DNA of 64,000 nucleotides from Dyadobacter pollutisoli (GTDB lineage: Bacteria; Bacteroidota; Bacteroidia; Cytophagales; Spirosomataceae), in assembly GCF_026625565.1 (NCBI RefSeq), contig NZ_CP112998.1, forward strand, positions 1,986,501 through 2,050,500. Reading direction: 5' to 3'. Below are positions 43,086 to 51,371 of the stretch, piece after piece. The notes below the pieces were generated by a model, which searched no databases, was not told the origin of the DNA, and saw nothing but the letters and a program-made list of their open reading frames with translations. How positions within the stretch are numbered: the stretch's first letter is position 1; each line of letters starts with the position of its first letter. A program made the position numbers and the translations under genes.

Positions 43086-43841
43086 TCAAAACTCCCGAAC
43101 CCATATATTCCTGAAACTAACCCTGCTATTATGCTCCTGTAGCCTCAATGGCAGCTTGGCTTCATGATATTCGTATTTGGGATAGCCCTGGTATATCATT
43201 GGGCCTTTGAGTTCTACGTGATTAAGTATCAGTACATTGTTATGAAACACCGTCATGAATGCAGGTGTTTTCAGTGTTTTATCTGCATTGAAAACCGGGG
43301 CTTCGAAAATGACATCGTACGTCTGCCAGGTTTGTGGCTTTCTTGCTGCATTGACAAGAGGGGCGTGTTGCTTGTATATGCTTCCTGCCTGACCATTGTA
43401 GTAAATGCGGGTATCATAGTTATAAGACTCGTAGATCTGCAATTCGTAAAGTCCCATCAATAGTACGCCGCTGTTGCCCCGGTTCATATCCTTGTCCTCT
43501 TTTGGGTCCGGTGTTTTCCATTCGACGTGAAGCTGTATGTTTCCAAATTGCTTTTTTGTTCTGATATCAGTTGTTTTTGGAACAATGGTGATTGCGTCGC
43601 CGGTAGTTTGCCATTTTACATTGGAGCCATCTAAATGTTCCCATTTATCCAAATCCTGCTTACCACCATATAGTACAATCGCATCAGACGGAGGCTGCGC
43701 GTAGCTTTCTGCCGGGGTAACAAGCGGTGGTTTAACAGACCAGTCCTCGGTAGCGGAGGCAGGCGGCATATTTTGGGAAAATATTAGCTCTGAGCTGGTT
43801 ACAAATACGCATAAGCATATTAAAAAACGAAAGTTCTTCAT
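43086..43841 (-). CDS. DUF1080 (3-keto-disaccharide hydrolase-type) secreted protein
   Basis: 251 residues from ATG 43841 (MKNFRFLICLCVFVTSSELIF, signal peptide); the longer frame to 43904 is not signal-like. The single domain is the concanavalin-like DUF1080 fold: DAIVLYGGKQDLDKWEHLDG, NIQLHVEWKTPD, NRGNSGVLLMGLYELQIYESY, YNGQAGSIYKQHAP, and the final PLRLQEHNSRVSFRNIWVRE. Family members bind or cleave sugars, some as 3-keto-glycoside hydrolases. Divergent from the DeoR regulator across a 238-base gap with a TTTC-repeat candidate operator, so it may be under the same control. Confidence 0.85.
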   Translation of the reverse strand: MKNFRFLICLCVFVTSSELIFSQNMPPASATEDWSVKPPLVTPAESYAQPPSDAIVLYGGKQDLDKWEHLDGSNVKWQTTGDAITIVPKTTDIRTKKQFGNIQLHVEWKTPDPKEDKDMNRGNSGVLLMGLYELQIYESYNYDTRIYYNGQAGSIYKQHAPLVNAARKPQTWQTYDVIFEAPVFNADKTLKTPAFMTVFHNNVLILNHVELKGPMIYQGYPKYEYHEAKLPLRLQEHNSRVSFRNIWVREF

Positions 43842-43938
43842 GACGATAAGGAATAGTGAAAGCTGCACAAACCAGTAGTCGGAATTTGAGAAATTATATT
43901 GCAATTACGTTGTTTTATTTTCAATTATTATTTTTTAG

Positions 43939-43952
43939 TTTCGTTTACTTTC
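43939..43952. promoter_or_regulatory. Candidate DeoR-type operator between DUF1080 and DeoR genes
   Basis: TTTCGTTTACTTTC lies in the divergent gap, 128 bases before the regulator start. DeoR/AgaR/GlpR-type sites are typically TTTC or CTTTC repeats, so this may be the autoregulatory site. Motif-level evidence only. Confidence 0.3.
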
Positions 43953-44079
43953 TTAAATTTGCTATTGCTAATTTTGTGAAGCTTATTTGAATGGAATCGG
44001 TCTATTTTTCCGGCCCTTGTTAGTTATTAATTGTTTTAAATCTATTTTTAGATAAAAAAGGACAAAAAACAATAATATA

Positions 44080-44847
44080 ATGCTGGCAAATCAAAGAAGG
44101 GATAAAATACTGGAATTGCTTAAAGAGGACGGTTCGGCGAAGGTGATTGACCTGGCTAAACTGTTTAAAGTGACAGAAGTGACTATTCGTCAGGATCTGG
44201 ATAAACTGGAAAAAGACGGGCTTGTTATTAAAGAGCATGGAGGGGCATTTCTTAAAAATGTAGAAGATCAGGTCCGCAACTTTTCACTGGGAAATCAGGA
44301 AAATCTGGACAAAAAGGAATTGATCGCAGCGAAATGTCTGGAATACATTACGAATGGCGACACGATCATTTTGGACTCAGGGTCGACTACGACGGAGATT
44401 GCCAAGAAGCTGAGAAACAGTAACCGACACCTGACTGTGATTACCAATGCGCTGAACATTGCATTGCTTTTGGGAGCTGAAACAGGCATTGAAGTGATCA
44501 TGACGGGAGGAGAATTTAAGCCGCCAACATTGTCACTCACTGGTCAGAAAGCTGCGGATTTTTTCAAAGGGCTGAATGTCCAGAAGTTATTTCTTGCAAC
44601 GGCCGGATTGTCATTGAAATCGGGATTGACTTATCCGAGTATCAGTGACCTGGTGGTGAAGAAAGCAATGATCGACGCCGCTGATACCACATACCTGGTA
44701 GCGGATTCGACAAAAATAGGAAAAAGTGCCTTTGCAAGCCTCGGAGCCCTGTCGCTGATCGATTACATCATCACCGACGCAGGAATCGAAGAAAAACACA
44801 AGCAACTCTTCCACGACAACGAAATAGAACTAATCATAGCCGATTAA
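44080..44847 (+). CDS. DeoR/GlpR-family transcriptional regulator
   Basis: 255 residues. The N-terminal winged helix (QRRDKILELLKEDGSAKVIDLAKLFKVTEVTIRQDLDKLEKDGLVIKEHGGA; the central block VTEVTIRQDLDKLEKDGLV) is the DeoR signature. The C-terminal sugar-phosphate sensing domain has DTIILDSGSTTTEIAKKL, TVITNALNIALLLG and MTGGEFKPPTLSLTGQKA, LFLATAGLS and LVADSTKIGKSAFASLG, with the conserved effector-binding residues D-S-G-S-T. These proteins are usually released from DNA by a phosphorylated sugar of the pathway they control. It is placed immediately before the isomerase, transketolase and ABC genes, so it is the probable regulator of that module, with a ketose phosphate as likely effector. 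Confidence 0.92.
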   Translation: MLANQRRDKILELLKEDGSAKVIDLAKLFKVTEVTIRQDLDKLEKDGLVIKEHGGAFLKNVEDQVRNFSLGNQENLDKKELIAAKCLEYITNGDTIILDSGSTTTEIAKKLRNSNRHLTVITNALNIALLLGAETGIEVIMTGGEFKPPTLSLTGQKAADFFKGLNVQKLFLATAGLSLKSGLTYPSISDLVVKKAMIDAADTTYLVADSTKIGKSAFASLGALSLIDYIITDAGIEEKHKQLFHDNEIELIIAD

Positions 44848-44945
44848 CCCAGGGTTTTAACCCTGGGACCAGGCGACGAGCATAACCCAGGACAGCCAGG
44901 ACTGAAGTCCTGCGCTGACGACTAACCCAGGACTTCAGTCCTGGG
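44848..44945. repeat. Cluster of three CCCAGGACT-type palindromes
   Basis: Three hairpins follow the DeoR stop: CCCAGGGTTTTAACCCTGGG (44848-44867), AGGACTGAAGTCCT (44898-44911) and CCCAGGACTTCAGTCCTGGG (44926-44945). The latter two share the AGGACT/AGTCCT arms. They resemble REP-like intergenic palindromes common in Cytophagales genomes. No T tract follows, so they are not simple terminators. Confidence 0.7.
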
Positions 44946-44960
44946 ATAACAAGTAAAAAC

Positions 44961-46373
44961 ATGCATAATCAAGGAAGTATCGGAGTCATAATCGGTAACA
45001 GGGATTTTTTCCCGGACAGGCTGGTTGCTGAGGCCAGGGTTGAGATCATTGATTTGTTAAAAAAACTGAAAATCAATGCGATCATGCTCGATACCGAGGC
45101 TACGAAGCTGGGCGGGGTAGAGACTTTCCAGGATGCCCAGAAATGTGCGGCTTTGTTCAGGGCGCATCGCGACGAGATCATTGGCGTGCTGGTAGTACTG
45201 CCCAATTTCGGCGACGAACGGGGCATCGCGGAAACATTGAAATTGGCAGAACTGAATGTACCGGTACTTGTGCAAGGTTACCCGGACGATCTGGACAAGC
45301 TGGACGTGGCCAGACGGCGCGATTCGTGGTGTGGAAAGATATCGGCCTGTAATAATCTGTATCAGTTTGGGATCAAATATACGCTCACTACCAAGCATGT
45401 AGTGCACCCGACGGACCCTTCATTTACCAAAGACCTGCTGGATTTTCTGGGCGTATGCAGGGTTGCGATGGGACTGCGAAAAGTGAGGATAGGAGCCATA
45501 GGAGCACGTCCGGGTGGTTTTAACACCGTTCGTTACAGTGAGAAAATTTTACAGCGCAATGGCATTTCTGTGATCACTGTGGATTTGTCTGAAATTTTGG
45601 GCAACGCCAACAAGCTGACTGCCCAGGATACCAGCGTGCAGCAGCGTTTGCAAAAGATAAGAGACTACGCGCCAACTGGCAGAACACCCGACGAGGCTTT
45701 GATACAAATGGCCAAGCTGGACGTGGTATTGACTGATTTTATGCAGGAAAATGCATTAAACGCTACTGCCATTCAGTGCTGGACTTCGGTGCAAAAAAAC
45801 TACGGGTGCAATGTCTGTACGAGTATGAGCATCATGAGCGAAAGCATGCTTCCGAGCGGCTGCGAGGTGGATGTGACGGGTACGCTCAGCATGTATGCGC
45901 TGCAACTCGCATCAGGATCGCCGAGTGCGCTGGTAGATTGGAATAATAATTACGCGAATGACAATAACAAATGCGTGCTTTTCCACTGTGGAAACTGGGC
46001 GAAGTCATTTTTGCCGGATATAGAAATCAGCACAGCGCCGATTTTGGGAACATCGGTAGGAGAGGAAAACACTTACGGCGCGCTTTCAGGGCGTACACCA
46101 GCCTCGCCGCTCACGTTCGGCCGCATTAGTACGGACGATCCTCGTGGCGTAATGAAGGCATATATAGGGGAGGGTAAATTGACGGACGATACATTAAAAA
46201 CCTTCGGGAACCGCGCAGTAGCGGAGATTCCAAACCTCCAAAACCTCATGCAATACATCTGCCGCAATGGATTTGAGCACCATGTGGTGATGAATGCTTC
46301 CAAAACGGCGGGCATATTGAACGAAGCACTGGGGAACTATATGGGCTGGGAAGTGCAGCTTTTTAACGATTAA
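44961..46373 (+). CDS. L-fucose/L-arabinose isomerase family protein
   Basis: 470 residues, cytoplasmic, no signal peptide. Overall plan of the fucose/arabinose isomerase family: N-terminal Rossmann-like domains (VIIGNRDFFPDRLVAEARVEII, HRDEIIGVLVVLPNFGDERG, VPVLVQGYPDDL) and the metal-binding C-terminal part (IQCWTSVQKNYGCNVCTSMSIMSE, with LPSGCEVDVTGTLSMYAL holding candidate metal-binding Glu and Asp, and GFEHHVVMN with candidate catalytic His). It should convert an aldose to the matching ketose using Mn2+. Placed before the split transketolase with a 12-base gap, it is expected to catalyse the first cytoplasmic step of the imported sugar. The exact sugar (arabinose, fucose-like, or branched pentose) is not visible. 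Confidence 0.82.
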   Translation: MHNQGSIGVIIGNRDFFPDRLVAEARVEIIDLLKKLKINAIMLDTEATKLGGVETFQDAQKCAALFRAHRDEIIGVLVVLPNFGDERGIAETLKLAELNVPVLVQGYPDDLDKLDVARRRDSWCGKISACNNLYQFGIKYTLTTKHVVHPTDPSFTKDLLDFLGVCRVAMGLRKVRIGAIGARPGGFNTVRYSEKILQRNGISVITVDLSEILGNANKLTAQDTSVQQRLQKIRDYAPTGRTPDEALIQMAKLDVVLTDFMQENALNATAIQCWTSVQKNYGCNVCTSMSIMSESMLPSGCEVDVTGTLSMYALQLASGSPSALVDWNNNYANDNNKCVLFHCGNWAKSFLPDIEISTAPILGTSVGEENTYGALSGRTPASPLTFGRISTDDPRGVMKAYIGEGKLTDDTLKTFGNRAVAEIPNLQNLMQYICRNGFEHHVVMNASKTAGILNEALGNYMGWEVQLFND

Positions 46374-46385
46374 ATCGTGCAAACA

Positions 46386-47213
46386 ATGTCAGAGCAGGAA
46401 CTTGCGCACAAGTCGGTGGAGTACCGGAAGAAAATACTCCGATACATCTACAACGCAAAAGCCGGTCATACGGGTGGCAGCCTGTCGTGTATTGACATTC
46501 TGAATGTGCTTTACAATGATACCATGCATGTGGACCCGGAACATTTCACGTCTCCCGACCGCGACCGGTACATTCAAAGTAAAGGCCACACGGTGGAAGC
46601 ACTTTATGTAGTACTGGCGTCGAGGGGCTTTTTTCCTGAATCAGACCTGGAAACGTTGTGCAGATATCAGTCGCATTATATTGGACATCCTACTCGTAAA
46701 GTACATGGTATTGAGCAAAACACGGGAGCATTGGGTCACGGTTTGTCGCTCAGCGTAGGTACTGCCATTGCCGGCAAAATGGATAAAAAGAACTATAAAG
46801 TGTTCACAGTGCTCGGAGACGGCGAATTACCGGAGGGTTCCAACTGGGAGGCCGCGCTTTCTGCCGCGCATTACAAGCTGGACAACCTTTGCGCGATCAT
46901 TGATAAAAATGAATTACAGATATCCGGGCCAACTGCCGACGTGTGCAACACGGACCCGGTCGACAAGAAATTTGAAGCATTTGGGTGGGAAGTACGGCAT
47001 GTGGACGGCCACGACCTGAAACAGCTAAAAGCGACTTTTGACTCGCTGCCATTTACTAAGGGAAAACCTAGTCTGGTGATTGCCCATACGGTAAAGGGCA
47101 AAGGCGTAAGTTATATGGAAAACCAGCTCAGGTGGCACCATGGCGTGCCCAATGCAGCGCAGTATGCGGAAGCAATGCAGGAATTGGACTTTTTGGAAGA
47201 AGCGATTCATTAA
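46386..47213 (+). CDS. Transketolase, N-terminal (TPP-binding) subunit
   Basis: 276 residues from ATG 46386; a GTG at 46377 would add three residues. The TPP motif GDGELPEGSNWEAALSAAHYKLDN and IIDKNELQISG, and earlier NAKAGHTGGSLSCIDIL and SKGHTVEALYVVL, IEQNTGALGHGLSLSVG are all present. It is the half-size subunit of a split transketolase, paired with the C-terminal subunit gene 39 bases downstream. Split forms are common in catabolic operons, for example in apulose-4-phosphate breakdown, and generally transfer a two-carbon unit from a ketose phosphate to an acceptor. The catalytic residues look intact. Cytoplasmic. Confidence 0.93.
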   Translation: MSEQELAHKSVEYRKKILRYIYNAKAGHTGGSLSCIDILNVLYNDTMHVDPEHFTSPDRDRYIQSKGHTVEALYVVLASRGFFPESDLETLCRYQSHYIGHPTRKVHGIEQNTGALGHGLSLSVGTAIAGKMDKKNYKVFTVLGDGELPEGSNWEAALSAAHYKLDNLCAIIDKNELQISGPTADVCNTDPVDKKFEAFGWEVRHVDGHDLKQLKATFDSLPFTKGKPSLVIAHTVKGKGVSYMENQLRWHHGVPNAAQYAEAMQELDFLEEAIH

Positions 47214-47252
47214 AATCAATGGCGGCTTTCAGGAATTTAACCGGAAGAAATA

Positions 47253-48215
47253 GTGGATGTAACGATTGAGAAAACGGCGGTAACAAACAGGGCAAATCTG
47301 GAAATATTTTCAGAGACATTACAGCAATTGGCACAGGACGACCGTGATATCGTGGTGGTAACCAGCGATTCGCGGGGCTCTGGCAAACTGGTACCTTTTG
47401 GACAAAAATTCCCCGAACAGATTGTAGAGGTAGGGATTGCCGAACAGAACCTGGTGGGCGTCTCAGCCGGCCTGGCTTCAACCGGTAAGAAAGTGTTCGC
47501 TGTTTCACCGGCTTGTTTTCTCACGGCCAGGGCATTGGAACAGATCAAAAATGATGTGGCTTACTCCAATAATCCGGTGAACCTGGTGGGTATCAGCGCT
47601 GGTGTCAGCTATGGCGCGCTGGGTTCTACACATCATAGTTTGCACGATTTTGCGGTTTTACGAACTATCAATAACCTCATTATAGTGGCTCCCGCTGATA
47701 ATTTCGAAACGGAGCAGGCGATCAGGCTGGCGGCAGAAACGGATTTGCCGGTTTATTTAAGATTTGGGAAAAAGTCAATGCCGCTTTTATCTGCCGACGA
47801 AAAAACATTTGAATTTGGTAAGGGACGCATTGTCCTGAGAGGAAGTGATCTGACGATCATTGGTACCGGCGAAACGGTTACGCCGGCCTTGCTGGCTGCT
47901 GAAAAGCTGCGAAAGGAGCTCAATATTTTTGCTACGGTGGTCAGTATGCACACCATTAAGCCATTGGATTACCCATTACTTGCTGATATTGCGGCTACCG
48001 GAAAACCGATTATTACGGTGGAAGAGCACAGCATTTATGGTGGATTAGGAGAGGCCTGTGCTTCTTTTTTAATTCAAAATAATTACCATAACCGCTTCAA
48101 AATCATAGGTATACCCGACGAATATACCGTAACCGGCTCGCAGCAGGAGATATTCAGACATTACGGAATATCAGCGGAAGGTATCGCCGAAGTTGCCCTC
48201 GAACTTTGTAAATAA
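47253..48215 (+). CDS. Transketolase, C-terminal subunit
   Basis: 320 residues starting with GTG 47253; no ATG occurs before the first conserved segment and GGAAG lies a few bases upstream, so the GTG start is accepted. Pyrimidine-binding domain: IVVVTSDSRGSGKL, EQIVEVGIAEQNLVGVSAGLASTGKKVFAVSPA (with the catalytic Glu in GIAEQN), ISAGVSYGALGSTHHSLHDFAVLRTI. C-terminal transketolase domain: GSDLTIIGTGETVTPALLAAEKL, VVSMHTIKPLD, ITVEEHSIYGGLGEACASFL. It completes the enzyme with the product of 46386-47213. Transcribed in the same direction with only 39 bases between, hence one operon. Confidence 0.93.
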   Translation: MDVTIEKTAVTNRANLEIFSETLQQLAQDDRDIVVVTSDSRGSGKLVPFGQKFPEQIVEVGIAEQNLVGVSAGLASTGKKVFAVSPACFLTARALEQIKNDVAYSNNPVNLVGISAGVSYGALGSTHHSLHDFAVLRTINNLIIVAPADNFETEQAIRLAAETDLPVYLRFGKKSMPLLSADEKTFEFGKGRIVLRGSDLTIIGTGETVTPALLAAEKLRKELNIFATVVSMHTIKPLDYPLLADIAATGKPIITVEEHSIYGGLGEACASFLIQNNYHNRFKIIGIPDEYTVTGSQQEIFRHYGISAEGIAEVALELCK

Positions 48216-48279
48216 ATCGCCCCCGCATCAGGTTAAGCAGTTCATTTTTGAGTCAGCATTTTAGCAATATTTTTTAAAT

Positions 48280-49707
48280 ATGGTTATTCAGGAATATTTT
48301 ATCAAAACGGCAAGAAGCCTGGCAATCCTTTCGCTGATTTGCTTCCAGTCGGCAAGTTTCGCGCAGTCTGCCGAGCCGCGACGCAGGGTTTTGATCTTGA
48401 CGGATATTGAAAATGAGCCGGATGATACGCAGTCTATGGTCCGTTTTCTGACTTATTCCAATCAATGGGACATTGAAGGACTGATCGCTACAACTTCTAT
48501 TCACCAGCAAAAACGGGTGGCGGTTGAAAAGATCAAGCAGCTGATCAATACTTATGATAAAGTCCGCGCTAACCTGCTGCTGCACGAAAAAGGATATCCC
48601 GAGACAGCATATTTACTGAGTGTGACCAAAGGTGGTTTTCCGGAATTTGGTATGAATGCAGTGGGTAAGGGAAAAGATTCGGAAGGCTCGGAGTGGATCA
48701 TTAAAGTAGTTGATAAAAAAGATGACCGGCCGGTATGGATTCCGGTTTGGGGCGGAGCGAATTGCCTTGCGCAGGCGTTATGGAAAGTGAAAATGACACG
48801 CTCGCCGGAAGACGTGAAAAAGTTTGCTGCCAAAATCCGGATGTATACAATCTCGGATCAGGACGATACCGGGCCGTGGATCAGGAAGAACTTCCCGGAA
48901 GTTTTTTATGTAGGTAGTCCCGGTTACCATGCCGCAGGAGCGTATCATTATGCAACCTGGTCGGGTATTAGCGGGGACAAATTTCATGGTAGGTTTGCAG
49001 GGGCGAATTTTGAAATTGTAGATAATCCCTGGCTGGATGAGCATGTGAGAAATCACGGTCCGCTGGGTGCCGAGTACCCATTTACCAAGTTTTTGATGGA
49101 GGGTGATACCCCGTCTTTTTTAGGACTGATCGATAATGGAATGAATGATCCCGAGCACCCTGAATTCGGAGGCTGGGGTGGGAGATATGAACTCTACACG
49201 CCGCGCACGCTCAAATATTTTTACGAACCTGAAACCCGCCCGATTTATACGGATGCAATGGATGAAGTCAAAGGCGTGGACGGCAATTTCCATACGAGCA
49301 ATAAGGCTACATTATGGAGATGGCGCGAGGCATTTCAGCATGATTTTGCAGCGAGAATGGATTGGACGATCAAGCCATATAAAGAGGCCAATCACCCGCC
49401 AAAAGCGGCTTTGAAGCATTCCAATGCATTGAGAGCAACTGGTGGCGAAACTGTTACATTAAGTGCGGAAGGTTCTCAGGATCCGGACGGTGACGGATTG
49501 AGTTACGAATGGATTTATTACCCCGAACCGGGCAGTTACGCCATGAAGGAACCGTTGGGTATCAAGGATTTGCATGCTATGAGTACATCTTTTACCGCTC
49601 CCAAAGTGAGCCAGCCGGAGACGATTCATATTATTTTGGCGGTAACTGATAATGGCAAACCTTCATTGACGAGGTATCAGCGGGTGATTGTAACTGTGTT
49701 TCCGTAA
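48280..49707 (+). CDS. Sde182-type nucleoside-hydrolase-like secreted protein (DUF1593)
   Basis: 475 residues; signal peptide (ARSLAILSLICFQSASFAQ). The main domain has RVLILTDIENEPDDTQSMVRFL, a D-x-x-x-E-P-D-D calcium-site pattern like nucleoside hydrolases, then IEGLIATTSIH, LLLHEKGYP, PVWIPVWGGANCLAQAL, KIRMYTISDQDDTGPWIRKNFP. A C-terminal beta domain (GETVTLSAEGSQDPDGDGLSYEWIYYPEPGSY) resembles the Sde182 C-terminal domain. The family was first noted in Saccharophagus cellulose loci. It probably hydrolyses an N- or O-glycosidic bond in the periplasm to release a pentose, which would suit the ABC importer downstream. Substrate unproven. Confidence 0.8.
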   Translation: MVIQEYFIKTARSLAILSLICFQSASFAQSAEPRRRVLILTDIENEPDDTQSMVRFLTYSNQWDIEGLIATTSIHQQKRVAVEKIKQLINTYDKVRANLLLHEKGYPETAYLLSVTKGGFPEFGMNAVGKGKDSEGSEWIIKVVDKKDDRPVWIPVWGGANCLAQALWKVKMTRSPEDVKKFAAKIRMYTISDQDDTGPWIRKNFPEVFYVGSPGYHAAGAYHYATWSGISGDKFHGRFAGANFEIVDNPWLDEHVRNHGPLGAEYPFTKFLMEGDTPSFLGLIDNGMNDPEHPEFGGWGGRYELYTPRTLKYFYEPETRPIYTDAMDEVKGVDGNFHTSNKATLWRWREAFQHDFAARMDWTIKPYKEANHPPKAALKHSNALRATGGETVTLSAEGSQDPDGDGLSYEWIYYPEPGSYAMKEPLGIKDLHAMSTSFTAPKVSQPETIHIILAVTDNGKPSLTRYQRVIVTVFP

Positions 49708-49718
49708 CGAGATAAACA

Positions 49719-49751
49719 AGACTTACCAAGTCTTGGAGACTTGGCAAGTCT
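49719..49751 (+). repeat. Near-palindromic repeat, copy 5 of 5
   Basis: AGACTTACCAAGTCTT then GGAGACTTGGCAAGTCT; 33 bases, 12 bases after the Sde182-type gene stop. The centre is TTGGAG instead of TTCAAG; arms otherwise the same as the other copies. Confidence 0.85.
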
Positions 49752-49768
49752 ATCTAAAACTTCTTCCA

Positions 49769-50725
49769 ATGAGATTCCGAAGTACATATTTATTGGTATT
49801 AAGCTCCGCTCTTTTTGGATTGGCAATAATCGGTTGCAAAACCAGACAAACCGACGATGAGCCTAAAAAGATGGCCATTGTGGTCTCTACGCTTAATAAT
49901 CCGTGGTTTGTTTTTCTGGCAGAGAGAGCACAGGCCAAGGCAAAGGAACTTGGCTATGAGTCGAAAGTATTTGACTCGCAGAACAGCACCTCGTTGGAAA
50001 CCGATCATTTTGAAAATGCCATTGCAACCGGCTATGATGCGATTTTATTCAATCCCACTGACGCTGACGGCTCCATTGTGAATGTGAAAAATGCCACAGC
50101 GGCTGGCGTACCAGTCTTTTGTATGGACCGAGAAGTGAATGCGAACAATGCCGCAACGTCTCAGATACTTTCGGATAGCTATTCAGGCTGCGTGGCCATC
50201 GCCCGATATTTCGTGGAAACACTCAATAAGAAAGGTAAATACGTTGAAATCCTCGGAATGGTAGGCGACAACAACACCTGGAACCGCTCCAAAGGCTTTC
50301 ACAGTGTCGTTGATTTTTACCCCGGACTCAAAATGGTAGCTCAGCAAAGCGCTGATTTTGACCGTAATAAAGCCATGGAAGTGCTGGAATCAATTTTACA
50401 GGCACATCCCGACATTGACGCTGTTTTTTGCGGGAATGACGCGATGGCTATGGGCGCATACCAGGCACTATCGGCCGCTGGAAAAGCTGACAAAGTGCGC
50501 GTATTTGGTTTCGATGGCGCTGAGGATGTGGTCAAATCCATTCAGGACGGAAAGATAATGGCTACGGGAATGCAGTTTCCGGAGGTTATGGCCAATACTG
50601 CCGCTACGTTTGCAGATGAATATTTTAAAGGCAAAAGGGTTTTTCCAAAAAAAATGCCCGTAGCAGTGGAGCTTGTCAAAAAGGACAATATTGAGAATTA
50701 CGCTGCATACGGCAAAAAGGAATAG
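49769..50725 (+). CDS. Sugar ABC transporter substrate-binding lipoprotein (RbsB-like)
   Basis: 318 residues from ATG 49769 (MRFRSTYLLVLSSALFGLAI, lipobox IIGC, Cys23); the upstream extension to 49733 covers the repeat. Periplasmic-binding-protein type 1 fold: MAIVVSTLNNPWFVFLAERAQAKAKELGY, YDAILFNPTDADGSIVNVKNATAAGVPVFCMDREVN, EILGMVGDNNTWNRSKGFHSVVDFYPGLKMV, AVFCGNDAMAMGAYQALSAAG, VFGFDGAEDVVKSIQDGKIMATG. It captures a pentose or hexose such as ribose-type sugars for import. The attachment to the membrane by a lipid rather than free in the periplasm is common in this phylum. First gene of the transport unit, followed by DUF2291 after 2 bases. Confidence 0.93.
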   Translation: MRFRSTYLLVLSSALFGLAIIGCKTRQTDDEPKKMAIVVSTLNNPWFVFLAERAQAKAKELGYESKVFDSQNSTSLETDHFENAIATGYDAILFNPTDADGSIVNVKNATAAGVPVFCMDREVNANNAATSQILSDSYSGCVAIARYFVETLNKKGKYVEILGMVGDNNTWNRSKGFHSVVDFYPGLKMVAQQSADFDRNKAMEVLESILQAHPDIDAVFCGNDAMAMGAYQALSAAGKADKVRVFGFDGAEDVVKSIQDGKIMATGMQFPEVMANTAATFADEYFKGKRVFPKKMPVAVELVKKDNIENYAAYGKKE

Positions 50726-50727
50726 TT

Positions 50728-51360
50728 ATGAAGAAAATCATCCGATATGCCGCATTCTTCATTCTGATTGGGATAGTGGCTTACAATTCGGTTTATTTTA
50801 AAAAGCTGGACGAGGTAAAGGCTGCAACGACATCTTTCAATGCCGCACGGTATGCCAACGAATTTTGGGGAACCAAACTCATACCGGCTACAAGGAAAGC
50901 CATTGAAACGGGGGAATTATTGTCCCTTTTGAAAACAGACAAAGAGAAAGCATTTGCCAATCATTCGCACGCATTGGGGATTGGAAACATTAAATATTTT
51001 CTGGTTCAAGGCGAAGGGATTGTTGAATCTATCGAGGAAAATCAAGTTTTAGTAAAAATTGAGTCTCTGCACGAGAAACCTGAAATTAGTATTGCGACCG
51101 AGTACATTTTCGGCAATGCAGTCCGTGACGCATCAGGAGCGATTGACATTAATGAATTTTCCAACTCGATGGATTTCAATAATGTCTCGGCGGAAATCAA
51201 TAAGCTTATCCGCGAAGGGGTCATTCCAGAATTTAAATCAAAGGTTAAAAAAGGCGACCGGATCACATTTTCGGGAGCCATTGAATTGAACAAGGAGCAT
51301 ACCGATCTAAAAAGGATCGAAGTGATACCGGTGAGTTTGAAAATAGTGGATAGTATTTAA
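50728..51360 (+). CDS. DUF2291 periplasmic protein of sugar ABC system
   Basis: 210 residues. N-terminal hydrophobic anchor (MKKIIRYAAFFILIGIVAYNSV), then YFKKLDEVKAATTSFNAARYANEFWGTKLIPATRKAIE, VQGEGIVESIEENQVLVKIE, IATEYIFGNAVRDASGAIDINEF and VKKGDRITFSGAIELN. This matches the DUF2291 family, which accompanies Rbs/Xyl-type sugar ABC genes in several phyla and has no assigned role. Encoded between the binding protein and the ATPase with very small gaps. Possibly an accessory that docks or stabilises the transporter. Confidence 0.82.
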   Translation: MKKIIRYAAFFILIGIVAYNSVYFKKLDEVKAATTSFNAARYANEFWGTKLIPATRKAIETGELLSLLKTDKEKAFANHSHALGIGNIKYFLVQGEGIVESIEENQVLVKIESLHEKPEISIATEYIFGNAVRDASGAIDINEFSNSMDFNNVSAEINKLIREGVIPEFKSKVKKGDRITFSGAIELNKEHTDLKRIEVIPVSLKIVDSI

Positions 51361-51371
51361 TTGGATTAGCC

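Noticed and set aside
44961..48215. Firm call of an apiose catabolic pathway
   Set aside because: Only the split transketolase and the context match; the isomerase family differs from the TIM-barrel apiose isomerase known elsewhere, so this is kept as a hypothesis.
18613..49751. CRISPR array
   Set aside because: The repeat copies are 4-10 kb apart and lie between genes, without regular spacers or cas genes.
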